Below are positions 1 through 8,526 of a stretch of DNA of 64,000 bases, one piece after another (the stretch's first letter is position 1; every line of letters starts with the position of its first letter). The position numbers and the translations under genes were made by a program. Under the pieces are notes generated by a model. It was not told the origin of the DNA. It saw only the letters and a list, made by a program, of their open reading frames with translations, and made no database searches. Source of the stretch: Sphingomonas sp. PsM26. GTDB taxonomy: Bacteria > Pseudomonadota > Alphaproteobacteria > Sphingomonadales > Sphingomonadaceae. The stretch lies in contig JARUXA010000006.1 of the NCBI GenBank assembly GCA_030433805.1, positions 164,220-228,219 on the forward strand, read 5' to 3'.

Positions 1-571
1 GCAGTCCTTCCGACCAGTTGCCGTCGGCGTCGGGGGTAAACAGGCGGCGCTCGTGGAGCCGGTGCGCGCGGTCCTGCCAGAATTCGATGCGGTCGGGGAC
101 GACGCGGTACCCGCCCCAATGCGGCGGGCGCGGGACATCGCCGCTCGCGAACCGTTCGGTCATTGCGGTAAACGCGGCCTCGAACGTGTCGCGCGTGTCG
201 AGCGGGCGCGATTGCTCGCTTGCCCATGCGCCAAGTTGTGAATCGCGACCGCGAGAGGCGAAATAGGCGTCGGACTCGGCGTCGCTGACGGGCGCGAGCG
301 CGCCTTCGATGCGGATCTGGCGGCGGAGCGACTTCCAGTGAAACAGCAGCGCGACCTGCGGGTTCTCCGCGATCGCACGCGCCTTGCGGCTTTCGCGGTT
401 GGTGTAGAAGACGAAGCCGTCGCGGCCATGCCCCTTGAGCAGCACCATCCGCGACGACGGCCGCCCGGCCGCATCGGCGGTGGACAGCGTCATCGCGTTG
501 GAGTCGTTGATCTCGCTCGCGCGCGCCTCGGCATACCAGGCGTCGAACAGGGGGAAGGGGTCGCTGGACAT
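1..571 (-). CDS. pdxH: Pyridoxamine 5'-phosphate oxidase (3' end cut by window edge)
   Basis: FMN enzyme that oxidises pyridoxamine/pyridoxine 5'-phosphate to pyridoxal 5'-phosphate, the last step of vitamin B6 synthesis and salvage; cytosolic. Reading the minus strand from the ATG at 571 gives MSSDPFPLFDAWYAEAR, then an N-terminal FMN-binding split-barrel with SSRMVLLKGHGRDGFVFYTN and the family-typical SRKARAI and ALLFHWKSLRRQIRIEG segments. The C-terminal part GGYRVVPDRIEFWQ..RLHERR matches the dimerisation/substrate region of PdxH. About 190 codons are visible; the last few residues and the stop lie outside the window. The family assignment is by recognised motifs, not by a search. Confidence 0.9.
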   Translation of the reverse strand, partial: MSSDPFPLFDAWYAEARASEINDSNAMTLSTADAAGRPSSRMVLLKGHGRDGFVFYTNRESRKARAIAENPQVALLFHWKSLRRQIRIEGALAPVSDAESDAYFASRGRDSQLGAWASEQSRPLDTRDTFEAAFTAMTERFASGDVPRPPHWGGYRVVPDRIEFWQDRAHRLHERRLFTPDADGNWSEGL

Positions 572-659
572 CAGGGCGCTCTACCGCGTGACGGCGCGCG
601 CGTCACCTGTGGCGTGACGGCGGCCCCCCTGCTATGATGAGACCAACAGGAGACGCGTC

Positions 660-917
660 ATGGCCAGCAGGGTCAATCTCGGCGAACCGCTCGACAACTA
701 TGTCGATCAGCTTGTCGATTCCGGTCGCTTCGAATCGCGCACCGAGGTGCTGCGCGAGGGGGTTCGTCTGGTGAAGGAGCGCGAGACGTTCCAGGAGTAT
801 GTCGACGAGCGAGTCGCGGCGGGGATTGCTGCGGACGATGCAGACGATGTCGTCGATGGCGAAGCCTTTTTCGAAGAGCTTCTCGCCAAATATGCAGCCC
901 TGAAAAACCCCGCTTGA
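660..917 (+). CDS. ParD-family ribbon-helix-helix antitoxin
   Basis: 85-residue antitoxin of a type II toxin-antitoxin pair. The N-terminus MASRVNLGEPLDNYVDQLVD followed by SGRFESRTEVLREGVRLVKERE is the ribbon-helix-helix DNA-binding unit of ParD/CopG-type antitoxins; the acidic C-terminus (DDADDVVDGEAFFEELL) is the expected toxin-wrapping tail. An AGGAG ribosome site lies about 8 bases upstream of the ATG. It precedes the toxin gene and overlaps it by four bases, so the two are translationally coupled. By analogy with the family, the complex should repress its own promoter in the short gap after pdxH; no operator was recognised. Confidence 0.85.
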   Translation: MASRVNLGEPLDNYVDQLVDSGRFESRTEVLREGVRLVKERETFQEYVDERVAAGIAADDADDVVDGEAFFEELLAKYAALKNPA

Positions 918-1216
918 AACTCGTCTTCTCGCGTCCTGCGGTCGATGACCTTCGCGAGATTGATCATTGGATCGCGTACGACGATCCTTCCCGCGCAAAG
1001 ACGTTCGTCCAGGAGTTACGGGCGACCTGCCGCGATCTGCTGGCGTTCCCGCAAGCCTATCCAATCGATCCGCGGTATCTGCCGATCGAAATCCATCGTC
1101 GTCCGTATGGCCGATACATCATCTTCTATCGTGTCGGTCGTGGCCGCGTGACGATCATCGGCATCGTCCATTCTGCCAGGGACATCGGTCCGACCCTCGA
1201 CCAACGATTGCGCTGA
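914..1216 (+). CDS. ParE/RelE-superfamily toxin
   Basis: 100-residue toxin partner of the preceding antitoxin. The sequence MKLVFSRPAVDDLREIDHWIAYDDPSRA and the C-terminal GRYIIFYRV..VTIIGIVHSARD fit the ParE/RelE fold. ParE members typically poison DNA gyrase, RelE members cleave mRNA; the sequence favours ParE because of the ParD-type partner and the SARD ending. The start is a TTG whose last bases form the antitoxin stop (TTGA overlap), a weak start that should keep toxin output below antitoxin. Function is inferred from family and context. Confidence 0.85.
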   Translation: MKLVFSRPAVDDLREIDHWIAYDDPSRAKTFVQELRATCRDLLAFPQAYPIDPRYLPIEIHRRPYGRYIIFYRVGRGRVTIIGIVHSARDIGPTLDQRLR

Positions 1217-1275
1217 CCGGAACATCTGCCCCGCCCGCGGATTGAATCGGTTTCGCAACGAAGGGACCGATCGCA

Positions 1276-2139
1276 ATGGCCGCACGCGCCTATTGGCAAG
1301 GACAGATCCGGCTGGCTTTGGTGTCGATTCCGGTCGAGATCTACAGCGCGACCAAATCGGGCGCGCAGGTCAGCTTCAAGCAAATCCATGAGCCGAGCGG
1401 CAAGCCGATCCATTACGACAAGGTCGTCACCGGGGTCGGCCCGGTCGACACCGACGAAATCATGAAGGGCTTCGAATACGAAAAGGGCTCCTACGTCCTG
1501 CTCGAACAGGACGAGATCGACGCGGTAAAGCTCGAATCGAAGAAGACGCTCGAACTCACGCAGTTCGTCGATGCGAGCGAGATCGACGTACTCTATTACG
1601 AGAAGCCATATTTCGTGGTGCCCGCCGATGACCTTGCGGAGGAGGCGTTCATCGTGCTGCGCGAGGCGCTGCGGCGGACCAAGAAGGTCGGGCTAGGACA
1701 ACTTGCGATGCGCGGGCGCGAATATGTCGTGAGCTTGAAGCCGTGCGGGCGCGGGATGGTGCTCGAGACGCTGCGCTATGCGGACGAGGTCAACAAGGCG
1801 CAGGGCTATTTCCGCGACATTCCTGATGATGAGCCCGACGCCGACCTGATGGATCTGGCCGAGGCGCTGATCGAGAAGAAGAGCGCGGCGTTTCATCCGC
1901 AGGATTTCCACGATCGCTATGTCGATGCGTTGCGTGACCTGATCGAGCGCAAGCGCAAGTCGAAGGGGCGCAAGATCATCGAGGAGAAGGACGACGACGC
2001 ATCGGCCAAGGGATCGAACGTGGTCGATCTGATGGCGGCGCTGAAGAAGTCGATGGGGGCGAGCGGGGCGAAGGTCGAGGACAAGTCTGCGGCGAAGAAG
2101 GCCCCCGCCAAGCGCGCACCGGCGAAGAAGCGTGCGTAA
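1276..2139 (+). CDS. ku: Non-homologous end-joining protein Ku
   Basis: Prokaryotic Ku, a homodimeric ring that binds double-strand DNA ends and recruits LigD. At 287 residues it has the usual length. The start MAARAYWQGQIRLALVSIPVEIYSA, the VSFKQIHEPSGKPIHY segment and YYEKPYFVVPADD are Ku core-barrel hallmarks. After about residue 225 the protein turns into a lysine/alanine-rich tail (KKAPAKRAPAKKRA), which in other bacterial Ku proteins helps DNA binding. ligD follows 120 bases downstream on the same strand, separated only by a palindromic repeat pair, so the two form a two-gene NHEJ unit. Confidence 0.97.
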   Translation: MAARAYWQGQIRLALVSIPVEIYSATKSGAQVSFKQIHEPSGKPIHYDKVVTGVGPVDTDEIMKGFEYEKGSYVLLEQDEIDAVKLESKKTLELTQFVDASEIDVLYYEKPYFVVPADDLAEEAFIVLREALRRTKKVGLGQLAMRGREYVVSLKPCGRGMVLETLRYADEVNKAQGYFRDIPDDEPDADLMDLAEALIEKKSAAFHPQDFHDRYVDALRDLIERKRKSKGRKIIEEKDDDASAKGSNVVDLMAALKKSMGASGAKVEDKSAAKKAPAKRAPAKKRA

Positions 2140-2150
2140 CGTGTGTCATT

Positions 2151-2257
2151 CTTCCCTCCCTGGAAGGGAGGGGGTAGGGGGTGGGTCGGCCCGCGGTGGA
2201 ACGGGTCGCCTCTTTCAGAGCGACCCACCCCCAACCCCTCCCTTCCAGGGAGGGGAG
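2151..2257. repeat. REP-like inverted pair between ku and ligD
   Basis: Two copies of one palindromic unit face each other. The left unit has a CCCTCCCTGGAAGGGAGGG hairpin followed by a G-rich arm ending GGGGGTGGGTCG; the right unit is its reverse complement. The same unit, again as an inverted pair, lies at 28423-28530. The right hairpin ends a few bases before the ligD ATG and supplies the purine-rich GGGAGGGGAG that serves as its ribosome site. Confidence 0.85.
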
Positions 2258-2262
2258 TAGAA

Positions 2263-4797
2263 ATGCCCCTTGATCCGCTCGAGAAATACAACGCCAAGCG
2301 CGACTTCGCCAAAACCGCGGAGCCCGCCGGGACGCTCGCGCCCGGAAACGGCAACCGCTTCATCGTGCAGAAGCACGACGCCAGCCGCCTCCACTGGGAC
2401 TTCCGGATCGAGGTCGACGGCGTGCTCAAGAGCTGGGCGGTGACGCGGGGCCCCAGCATCGATCCCGACCAGAAGCGGCTTGCGGTCAGGACCGAGGATC
2501 ATCCGATGTCCTATGCCGAGTTCGAGGGGACGATTCCCAAGGGCGAATATGGCGGCGGCACGGTGATGCTGTGGGACAGCGGCACCTGGTCACCGATCAA
2601 GGGCAAGAGCGCGAAGGATCTCGAGCACGGCCACCTCCACTTCGTCCTCAATGGCGAACGGATGAAGGGCGAGTGGATGCTGATCCGGCTAAAGCCGCGC
2701 GGCAAGGAGAAGGGCGAGAACTGGCTGCTCCGCAAGGTCGGCGATGCCGAGGCGGGCGGGACCGACGTACTGGTCGAGACCGCGCTGACGAGTGTTTCGA
2801 CCGGGCGGACGATGGTAGAGATCGCCGAGGGGAAGCCGTCCAAATCCTCCCCGGCACGGGGAGGGGGACCATCTGCTCCTTCAGCAGATGGTGGAGGGGG
2901 CGGGAAGGCAGCGTCGCGCTCGGGGAAGGCCCCCTCCACCACCCGGCTGAAGAAGCCGGGCGGTCCCCCTCCCCGTGCCGGGGAGGAATTGAAGTTCCAA
3001 GAGCTGCAACTTTGCACCTTGGTCGACTCGGTTCCGGCGGGGAACCAGTGGCTGCATGAGGTCAAATACGACGGCTATCGTGCGCTGATCGCCGTCGCCA
3101 AAGGCAAGGCCAAGGTGTTCACCCGCTCCGGCCTCGACTGGACCGACAAGTTCCAGAAGATAGCGGATGCCGCCGCCAGGCTCCCCGTCGACACTGCGCT
3201 GCTCGACGGCGAGATCGTCGCGTTCAAGGACGGCAAGCCGGATTTCTCGACCTTGAAGAACGCGATCTCGGCGGGCGGCGATATGACCTTCTTCGCGTTC
3301 GATCTGCTGAGCATAGACGGCGAGGACCTCACCGCACTCGCTAACAGCGCGCGGAAGGACCGGCTTCAGCCGCTGATCGATGGCAAAGACGCGCGGATCC
3401 AATATTCGGATCATGTCATCGGGCAGGGCGAGGCGCTGTTCGAGACGATGTGTCGCGAAGGCTATGAAGGCGTCGTGTCGAAACGCGCGGACGCGCCGTA
3501 TCGCGGCAAGCGCACGCAGGCGTGGCTCAAGATCAAATGCATCCAGCGGCAAGAGTTCGTCATCGTCGGCTGGACCCCGAGCGCCAAGGCGCGCGGGTTC
3601 GCGTCGTTGCTGCTGGGCGTCAACGGTCCGGACGGGATGGTCTATGCGGGCAAGGTCGGCACCGGCTTCGATACCGCGACGATGCTCGACCTGCGCGAGC
3701 GGCTGGAAAAGATCGAGCGCAAGACCCCGACGGTCGAGGCCCCGCGCGCGGCGGTGAAGGGCGCGCATTGGGTCACTCCCAAGCTCGTCGCCGAGGTCGC
3801 CTTCGCCGAGACGACGCCCGACGGCGTGCTGCGCCATTCGAGCTTCCTGGGGCTACGCGAGGACAAGAAGGCATCCGAAGTCGTCGCGGAAAAGCCCGTC
3901 GAAACCCCCGTCGAAACCGGCGAAGTCCCCAAGACCAACGTCAAGGTCAGCAACCGTGACCGCGTGATCTTCCCCGAATCGAACGTCACCAAGGGGCAGC
4001 TCGCGGATTATTACGCCAAGGTCGCGGGCATTATGCTGCCCTTCGCGGGCAACCGGCCGATCAGCCTCGTTCGCTGTCCGCAGGGTCGCGCGAAACAATG
4101 CTTTTTCCAGAAGCATGACGCGGGCAGCTTCAAGGAGGATCAGGTCCACAAGGTGCCGATCCTCGAGAAGGACGGGACGACCGAGGAATATCTCTACGTC
4201 GACGATGCCGATGGACTGGTCGCCTGCGTCCAGATGGGGACGATCGAATTCCACGGCTGGGGATCGTCGATCGCCACGCTCGAAAAGCCCGACCGGCTGG
4301 TGTTCGACCTCGACCCCGATGAGGATCTGGGGTTCGACGTGGTCAAGAAGGCCGCCGAAGATTTGAAGGAGCATCTCGCCGAACTCGGGCTGGTCAGCTT
4401 CGCGCTCCTTTCGGGGGGCAAGGGCGTCCATGTCGTCGTGCCGCTGACGCCCGAGGCCGAATGGCCCGCGGTCAAGGACTTTGCGGAACGCTTCGCGCGG
4501 GCGCTGGGCGAGGCGGAGCCCGCGCGCTTCGTCGCGACCATGTCCAAGGCGAAGCGGAAGGGACGGATCTTCATCGACTGGCTGCGCAATCAGCGCGGCG
4601 CGACTGCGGTGATGCCCTATGTCGCACGCGCCCGGGCCGGGGCGCCGGTGGCGGCGCCTGTTTCGTGGACCGAATTACGGGGTCTGGATCGCGCGAACCG
4701 TTGGAGCGTTGGGGATGCGGACGAACTGATCGTCCGCGCGGCCTCCCCCGATCTTGCTGGCTGGGGAATTGCGAATCAGGTTCTTCCCGATCTTTGA
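2263..4797 (+). CDS. ligD: Multifunctional NHEJ DNA ligase LigD (PE-Lig-Pol order)
   Basis: ATP-dependent ligase with end-processing activities for Ku-dependent double-strand break repair. From the ATG at 2263 (844 residues) the domains run: 3'-phosphoesterase (about 1-190, with QKHDASRLHWDFRIE and GGGTVMLWDSGTW); a low-complexity linker; adenylating ligase (about 245-540, motif I EVKYDGYR with the nucleotidyl lysine at about 268); and the primase-polymerase domain (about 560-840, with IEFHGWGSS and the metal-binding FDLDPDE). The frame is open further upstream to 2143, but that stretch is a palindromic repeat, so 2263 is the likelier start. Oddity: the PE-Lig linker is largely encoded by a repeat element at 2845-2987. 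Confidence 0.96.
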   Translation: MPLDPLEKYNAKRDFAKTAEPAGTLAPGNGNRFIVQKHDASRLHWDFRIEVDGVLKSWAVTRGPSIDPDQKRLAVRTEDHPMSYAEFEGTIPKGEYGGGTVMLWDSGTWSPIKGKSAKDLEHGHLHFVLNGERMKGEWMLIRLKPRGKEKGENWLLRKVGDAEAGGTDVLVETALTSVSTGRTMVEIAEGKPSKSSPARGGGPSAPSADGGGGGKAASRSGKAPSTTRLKKPGGPPPRAGEELKFQELQLCTLVDSVPAGNQWLHEVKYDGYRALIAVAKGKAKVFTRSGLDWTDKFQKIADAAARLPVDTALLDGEIVAFKDGKPDFSTLKNAISAGGDMTFFAFDLLSIDGEDLTALANSARKDRLQPLIDGKDARIQYSDHVIGQGEALFETMCREGYEGVVSKRADAPYRGKRTQAWLKIKCIQRQEFVIVGWTPSAKARGFASLLLGVNGPDGMVYAGKVGTGFDTATMLDLRERLEKIERKTPTVEAPRAAVKGAHWVTPKLVAEVAFAETTPDGVLRHSSFLGLREDKKASEVVAEKPVETPVETGEVPKTNVKVSNRDRVIFPESNVTKGQLADYYAKVAGIMLPFAGNRPISLVRCPQGRAKQCFFQKHDAGSFKEDQVHKVPILEKDGTTEEYLYVDDADGLVACVQMGTIEFHGWGSSIATLEKPDRLVFDLDPDEDLGFDVVKKAAEDLKEHLAELGLVSFALLSGGKGVHVVVPLTPEAEWPAVKDFAERFARALGEAEPARFVATMSKAKRKGRIFIDWLRNQRGATAVMPYVARARAGAPVAAPVSWTELRGLDRANRWSVGDADELIVRAASPDLAGWGIANQVLPDL
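2845..2987. repeat. Repeat element read in frame inside ligD
   Basis: Two inverted units of the same family that flanks the DUF559 gene at 42377-42827. The outer arms TCCTCCCCGG..CGGGGAGGGGGACC are identical at both ends (about 26 bases). Each unit has an inner hairpin: 2868-2892 (ACCATCTGCT/AGCAGATGGT) and 2938-2964 (CCCGGCT/AGCCGGG within ACC..GGT), followed by GGTGGAGGGGGC. The whole is translated as a Gly/Pro/Ser/Lys-rich linker between phosphoesterase and ligase domains without breaking the frame. Confidence 0.85.
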
Positions 4798-4956
4798 TTG
4801 GCGTGTTGCACATGCGAGGGACTTGTGGCCAAGTCCTCCGGGGATCAAAGGGGCCCGAGTGATCGTCACGCCATTCTTCTGCCGTTCTCCTGCATCGGCG
4901 GGCGCGCTTCGACGGGCGTCGGGGCGTGTGCCCGCGTCCGGGTCACCGCTCGCCCC

Positions 4957-5045
4957 GTGTTCCTGCGGAGGCAGGAACCCAGAGCCAAGCAAAACAACCA
5001 CGGTTGGCGCGTGCAACCCCTGGGCTTCTGCCTTCGCAGGAGCAC
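4957..5045. repeat. REP-like inverted pair downstream of ligD
   Basis: Left unit TTCCTGCGGAGGCAGGAACC followed by CAG; right unit is the near reverse complement (CTGGGCTTCTGCCTTCGCAG followed by GAGCAC). The same family occurs at 23304-23381. The 4798-5088 gap between ligD and the ATP-grasp gene holds this pair and no recognisable gene, although the downstream frame happens to stay open through it. Confidence 0.8.
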
Positions 5046-5088
5046 GGCAAGCATTTGGGCATGGTCTCCCACAAGGCCGGGCGAACTG

Positions 5089-7566
5089 ATGGCAACCGCC
5101 CCAGCCTCCTCGCTGCTCGACGCCGGAACGCACGCCGCGCGCTGGATCGCCGAATATCGCGCGCGCGCGACATCGGGCGATGTGCTGTGCGCGCAGCCCG
5201 ATTCCGCGTGGAGCGGGATGTTCGAGGAACTCGCCGCCATCGCGGGCGACGATCTCGGCCAGGCGCGCGACCGGGTGCAGCGCCATGCCGAAGATATCGG
5301 CACGGGCTTCCGCATCATCGGCGAAAGCGAGGAACGGCCGTGGCCGCTTTCCCCGGTGCCGCTGCTGATCGATCATGACGAATGGCGGCATATCGAGGCG
5401 GGGATCGTCCAGCGTGCCGATCTGCTCGAATCGATCACTGCGGACCTTTACGGCGACGCCAGCCTCGTCACGCGCGGGCTTCTGCCCGCCGCGCTGGTCG
5501 GCGGTTCACCGCATTTTCTGCGCCCGATGGCAGGGCTGGTCCCGCCGGGCGGGCATCACCTGCATTTCGTCGCGATCGATCTGGGGCGTGGACCGACGGG
5601 TGAATGGCGCGTGCTGGCGGATCATCTGCGCGCGCCCGCGGGCGCTGGCTATGCGCTCGAGAACCGGCTCGCGATCGCGCGGACGCTCGGCGGATTGCAG
5701 GCGCGGCTCAACGTCCAGCGGCACGCGCCGTTCTTCGCCGCCTTCCGCGACGGGCTAGCGGCGGCATGTCGCCGAGTCGAGCCGCGGATCGGGCTGCTGA
5801 CGCCGGGGCGGTATAGCGCGAGCTATGCCGAACAGGCGCATCTCGCGCGTTATCTCGGGTTCCTGCTGGTCGAGGGCGCGGATCTCGCGGCGCTTGAGGA
5901 CAAGCTCTACGTCCGCACGATCGGCGGGCTCAAACGCGTCGATGCGCTGTGGAACCGGGTCGACCCGCGGTTGCTCGATCCGCTTGCGTTCGATTCGCAT
6001 TCGCGGATCGGGGTCGCGGGGCTGATCGATGCGGCGGCGGCGGGAAATCTCGTCATTGCCAACGCCCCCGGTGCGGGTGTGCTCGAATCGCCCGCGTTCG
6101 GCGCATTTCTGCCGCGGATCGCCGCGCGCGAGACCGGGCGCGACCTGATCCTCCCCAATATCGCGACCTGGTGGTGCGGGCAGGATGCCGCGCGCGCCTG
6201 CGTGACCGAGGATTTCGATACGATGCTGATCGGCTCGGCGTTCGGGGTCGCGCCGCTCGGCTTGCCCGATGGGATTGCCCGACCGGGGTCGGAGATCACC
6301 GGCCCCGAACGCGCCGCGCTGCTCGCGGATATGGAACGGCGCCCGCAGGATTATGTCGGGCAGGAAATCGTCCGCCTGTCGACCATGCCGGTGGTCACCG
6401 ACAGCGGGCTGGCTGCGCGCCCGTTCACGGTGCGCGTCTTTGCCGCGCGCGGCGGGGATGGCGGCTGGACGGTACTGCCCGGCGGATTCGCGCGGATCGC
6501 GGAACATCCCGACCCGCGTGCGTCGGTGATGGGGCAGGGGACATGGTCCGCCGACGTGGTCGTCCACGGGGGGGAGACGGTGCCGCCGGTATCGTTGCTG
6601 CAACCCACTGATACGATCCATGTGCGGCGCAATCCGGGGACGCTGCCGAGCCGCGTCGCGGACAATTTCTTCTGGCTCGGGCGCTATCTCGAACGCGGTG
6701 AGGCGTTGCTCGGGATTATCCGCGTGATGCTGGGCAATTCGATCGACGCCGATGCGGGGGCTGCGTTGGGGGCGGAAACGGTCGGCGGGCTGGTGTCGCT
6801 GGTCGTCAACGGCGGTGGCGCACCGCAGCCCGCGACGCTGCGCCGGGCGGACCTGTCTGCGTTCGCGCGCACCGCGCTTGAGGATGGCGACTGGCACAGC
6901 GTTCGCACGATCAACCGGCTCGCGCGCGGGATCGGGCAGGGGTCGCGCGACCGACTTGCCGCCGACGTGATCCGCTTGCTCGACGCGCCCTTCCCGAGCC
7001 GGGGCGGAATGCTCGACCGTGCGGGGTCGCTCCAGCGGCGCTATGCCGCGCTGTCGGGGCTGTCCGCCGAGCATATGGGGCGCACCGCATCGTGGCGGTT
7101 CCACGATCTCGGGCGGCGGCTCGAACGGGCGACGGGCATGACGCGCGCGGTCCGTGCGTTCGGACTGGCGCGCGCGAGCGGGGACGATCTGTCGACGCTG
7201 CTCGATCTTGCCGACAGCCAGATCAGCTATCGCCAGCGCTATCTGACGGGGCTCGCGCGCGTGCCGGTGGTGGACCTGGTCGCGCTCGACCCCAACAACC
7301 CGCGCTCGCTGGCGTATCAGATCGTGCGGATTTGCGAGCATCTCGGGCAATTGCCGGTGCTGGAAGACGACGGGATGGAAGAACCGCAACAGGCGCAGGG
7401 CACCGTGTTGCAGGCGATCATCACGACCGCGACCGCGGCCGCGCTCGATGACGATATCCTAGGCGATGTCGAGCGGCGGCTGTTCCAATTGTCCGAGGCG
7501 ATCGCGCGGCGGTATTTCCTGCAAGGCGCGGAGCCGCTGCGCGCGGCGGGGATGGTACTCGCGTGA
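5089..7566 (+). CDS. Circularly permuted ATP-grasp / alpha-E fusion protein
   Basis: 825-residue cytosolic protein in two parts. Residues about 1-490 are a circularly permuted type 2 ATP-grasp domain (COG2308 type; for example RPMAGLVPPGGHHLHFVAID, ENRLAIARTLG, GLLTPGRYSASYAEQAHLAR, LPNIATWWCGQ). Residues about 510-825 are the all-helical alpha-E domain (COG2307; RVADNFFWLGRYLERGE, RYLTGLARVPVVDLVALDPNNPRSLAYQI). In many bacteria these are separate neighbouring genes; here they are one chain. The frame is open back to 4798, but the upstream part is repeat DNA, so ATG 5089 is chosen. The next gene is a transglutaminase-like protein overlapping by four bases. This trio is predicted in comparative genomics to make or cleave a peptide/isopeptide modification; no substrate is established. 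Confidence 0.9.
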   Translation: MATAPASSLLDAGTHAARWIAEYRARATSGDVLCAQPDSAWSGMFEELAAIAGDDLGQARDRVQRHAEDIGTGFRIIGESEERPWPLSPVPLLIDHDEWRHIEAGIVQRADLLESITADLYGDASLVTRGLLPAALVGGSPHFLRPMAGLVPPGGHHLHFVAIDLGRGPTGEWRVLADHLRAPAGAGYALENRLAIARTLGGLQARLNVQRHAPFFAAFRDGLAAACRRVEPRIGLLTPGRYSASYAEQAHLARYLGFLLVEGADLAALEDKLYVRTIGGLKRVDALWNRVDPRLLDPLAFDSHSRIGVAGLIDAAAAGNLVIANAPGAGVLESPAFGAFLPRIAARETGRDLILPNIATWWCGQDAARACVTEDFDTMLIGSAFGVAPLGLPDGIARPGSEITGPERAALLADMERRPQDYVGQEIVRLSTMPVVTDSGLAARPFTVRVFAARGGDGGWTVLPGGFARIAEHPDPRASVMGQGTWSADVVVHGGETVPPVSLLQPTDTIHVRRNPGTLPSRVADNFFWLGRYLERGEALLGIIRVMLGNSIDADAGAALGAETVGGLVSLVVNGGGAPQPATLRRADLSAFARTALEDGDWHSVRTINRLARGIGQGSRDRLAADVIRLLDAPFPSRGGMLDRAGSLQRRYAALSGLSAEHMGRTASWRFHDLGRRLERATGMTRAVRAFGLARASGDDLSTLLDLADSQISYRQRYLTGLARVPVVDLVALDPNNPRSLAYQIVRICEHLGQLPVLEDDGMEEPQQAQGTVLQAIITTATAAALDDDILGDVERRLFQLSEAIARRYFLQGAEPLRAAGMVLA

Positions 7567-8453
7567 TCTACGACATTCGCCACATCACGCGGTTCGACTA
7601 TGGCGGGAACGTCAAGTTCGCGCGGTGCAACCTCCGGCTTAAGCCGATCCACTGGTCGGGGCAGACGCTGCTCGATTACGACCTGCGCATTTCCCCCGCG
7701 GGCCGCATTGCCCCCGCGCGCGCCGAAGCGGGGCTCGCCAACGTCGTCCGGCTGGTGGTCGACGAGCCCGTGCGGCATCTGGTGATCGAGAGCATCTCGC
7801 GGATCGACATCGACCGCCCGATCCCGATGCCGTCGGACGGGTCACCCCGGCTGCACGATATCGCCGCAGCGGCGCGCGCCAGCCGCGATGCGTCGCCGGC
7901 GGGGCCCGCAAGCTATCTCTTCCCCTCGCCATTGATCCCGCTCGACCGGGACATTGCGGACTATTGCGCGATCGATCTCGACCCCGATCGCCCAGCGCTC
8001 GACGCCGCGATCGCGCTTGCGCAGCGCATCCAGAACGACTTCGCGTTCGATCCGCATGCGACACTGGTCGACACGCCCCCGCACGAGGCGTTCGTCAAGC
8101 GCGGCGGCGTTTGCCAGGATTTCGCGCAGATCATGATCACGGGGTTGCGCGCGGCGGGGCTGCCCGCGGCCTATGCCTCGGGCTATATCCGCACGCTCCC
8201 GCCTCCGGGCCAGCCACGACTGGTCGGCGCGGATGCGACGCATGCCTGGGTATTGTTGTGGTGTGGCGCGGAGCTCGGCTGGGTTGGGGTCGATCCGACC
8301 AACGGGATCTGGATGGCGGGCGACCACATCGTCATGGCGATCGGACGCGATTACGGTGAGATCGCACCGATCGATGGCGTCGTGCTCGGGTCGAGCGCGC
8401 AGAAGATGGATGTCAGCGTCGACGTCGCACCTGTGCTAGAAGCTGCCGTCTGA
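7563..8453 (+). CDS. Transglutaminase-like cysteine peptidase family protein
   Basis: 296 residues of the COG1305 transglutaminase-like family. An N-terminal beta domain (MIYDIRHITRFDYGGNVKFARCNLRLKP) is followed by the papain-like core with the catalytic Cys in KRGGVCQDFAQIM, the His in GADATHAWV and the Asp in VGVDPTNG, so the triad is complete. The start is GTG, with GTGA overlapping the ATP-grasp stop, indicating one operon and coupled translation. Members next to ATP-grasp/alpha-E genes are thought to act on peptide or amide bonds formed by that enzyme; the actual reaction is unknown. No signal peptide is visible. Confidence 0.9.
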   Translation: MIYDIRHITRFDYGGNVKFARCNLRLKPIHWSGQTLLDYDLRISPAGRIAPARAEAGLANVVRLVVDEPVRHLVIESISRIDIDRPIPMPSDGSPRLHDIAAAARASRDASPAGPASYLFPSPLIPLDRDIADYCAIDLDPDRPALDAAIALAQRIQNDFAFDPHATLVDTPPHEAFVKRGGVCQDFAQIMITGLRAAGLPAAYASGYIRTLPPPGQPRLVGADATHAWVLLWCGAELGWVGVDPTNGIWMAGDHIVMAIGRDYGEIAPIDGVVLGSSAQKMDVSVDVAPVLEAAV

Positions 8454-8526
8454 GATTTGCGGCCGGTATTTGCGCTGGGCGTAATGACTCCCCAACTATG
8501 GGGAAAGACCAACACCGGGGATAGAA

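Noticed and set aside
2143..2262. N-terminal extension of LigD
   Set aside because: Encoded by the palindromic repeat pair; the conserved LigD start begins at 2263.
4798..5088. N-terminal extension of the ATP-grasp protein
   Set aside because: The frame is open but consists of palindromic repeat DNA and shows no homology; ATG 5089 fits the family.
5755..7389. 544-codon open frame antisense to the ATP-grasp/alpha-E gene
   Set aside because: Shadow of a well-supported gene; composition is Arg/Gln/Pro-rich with no domains.
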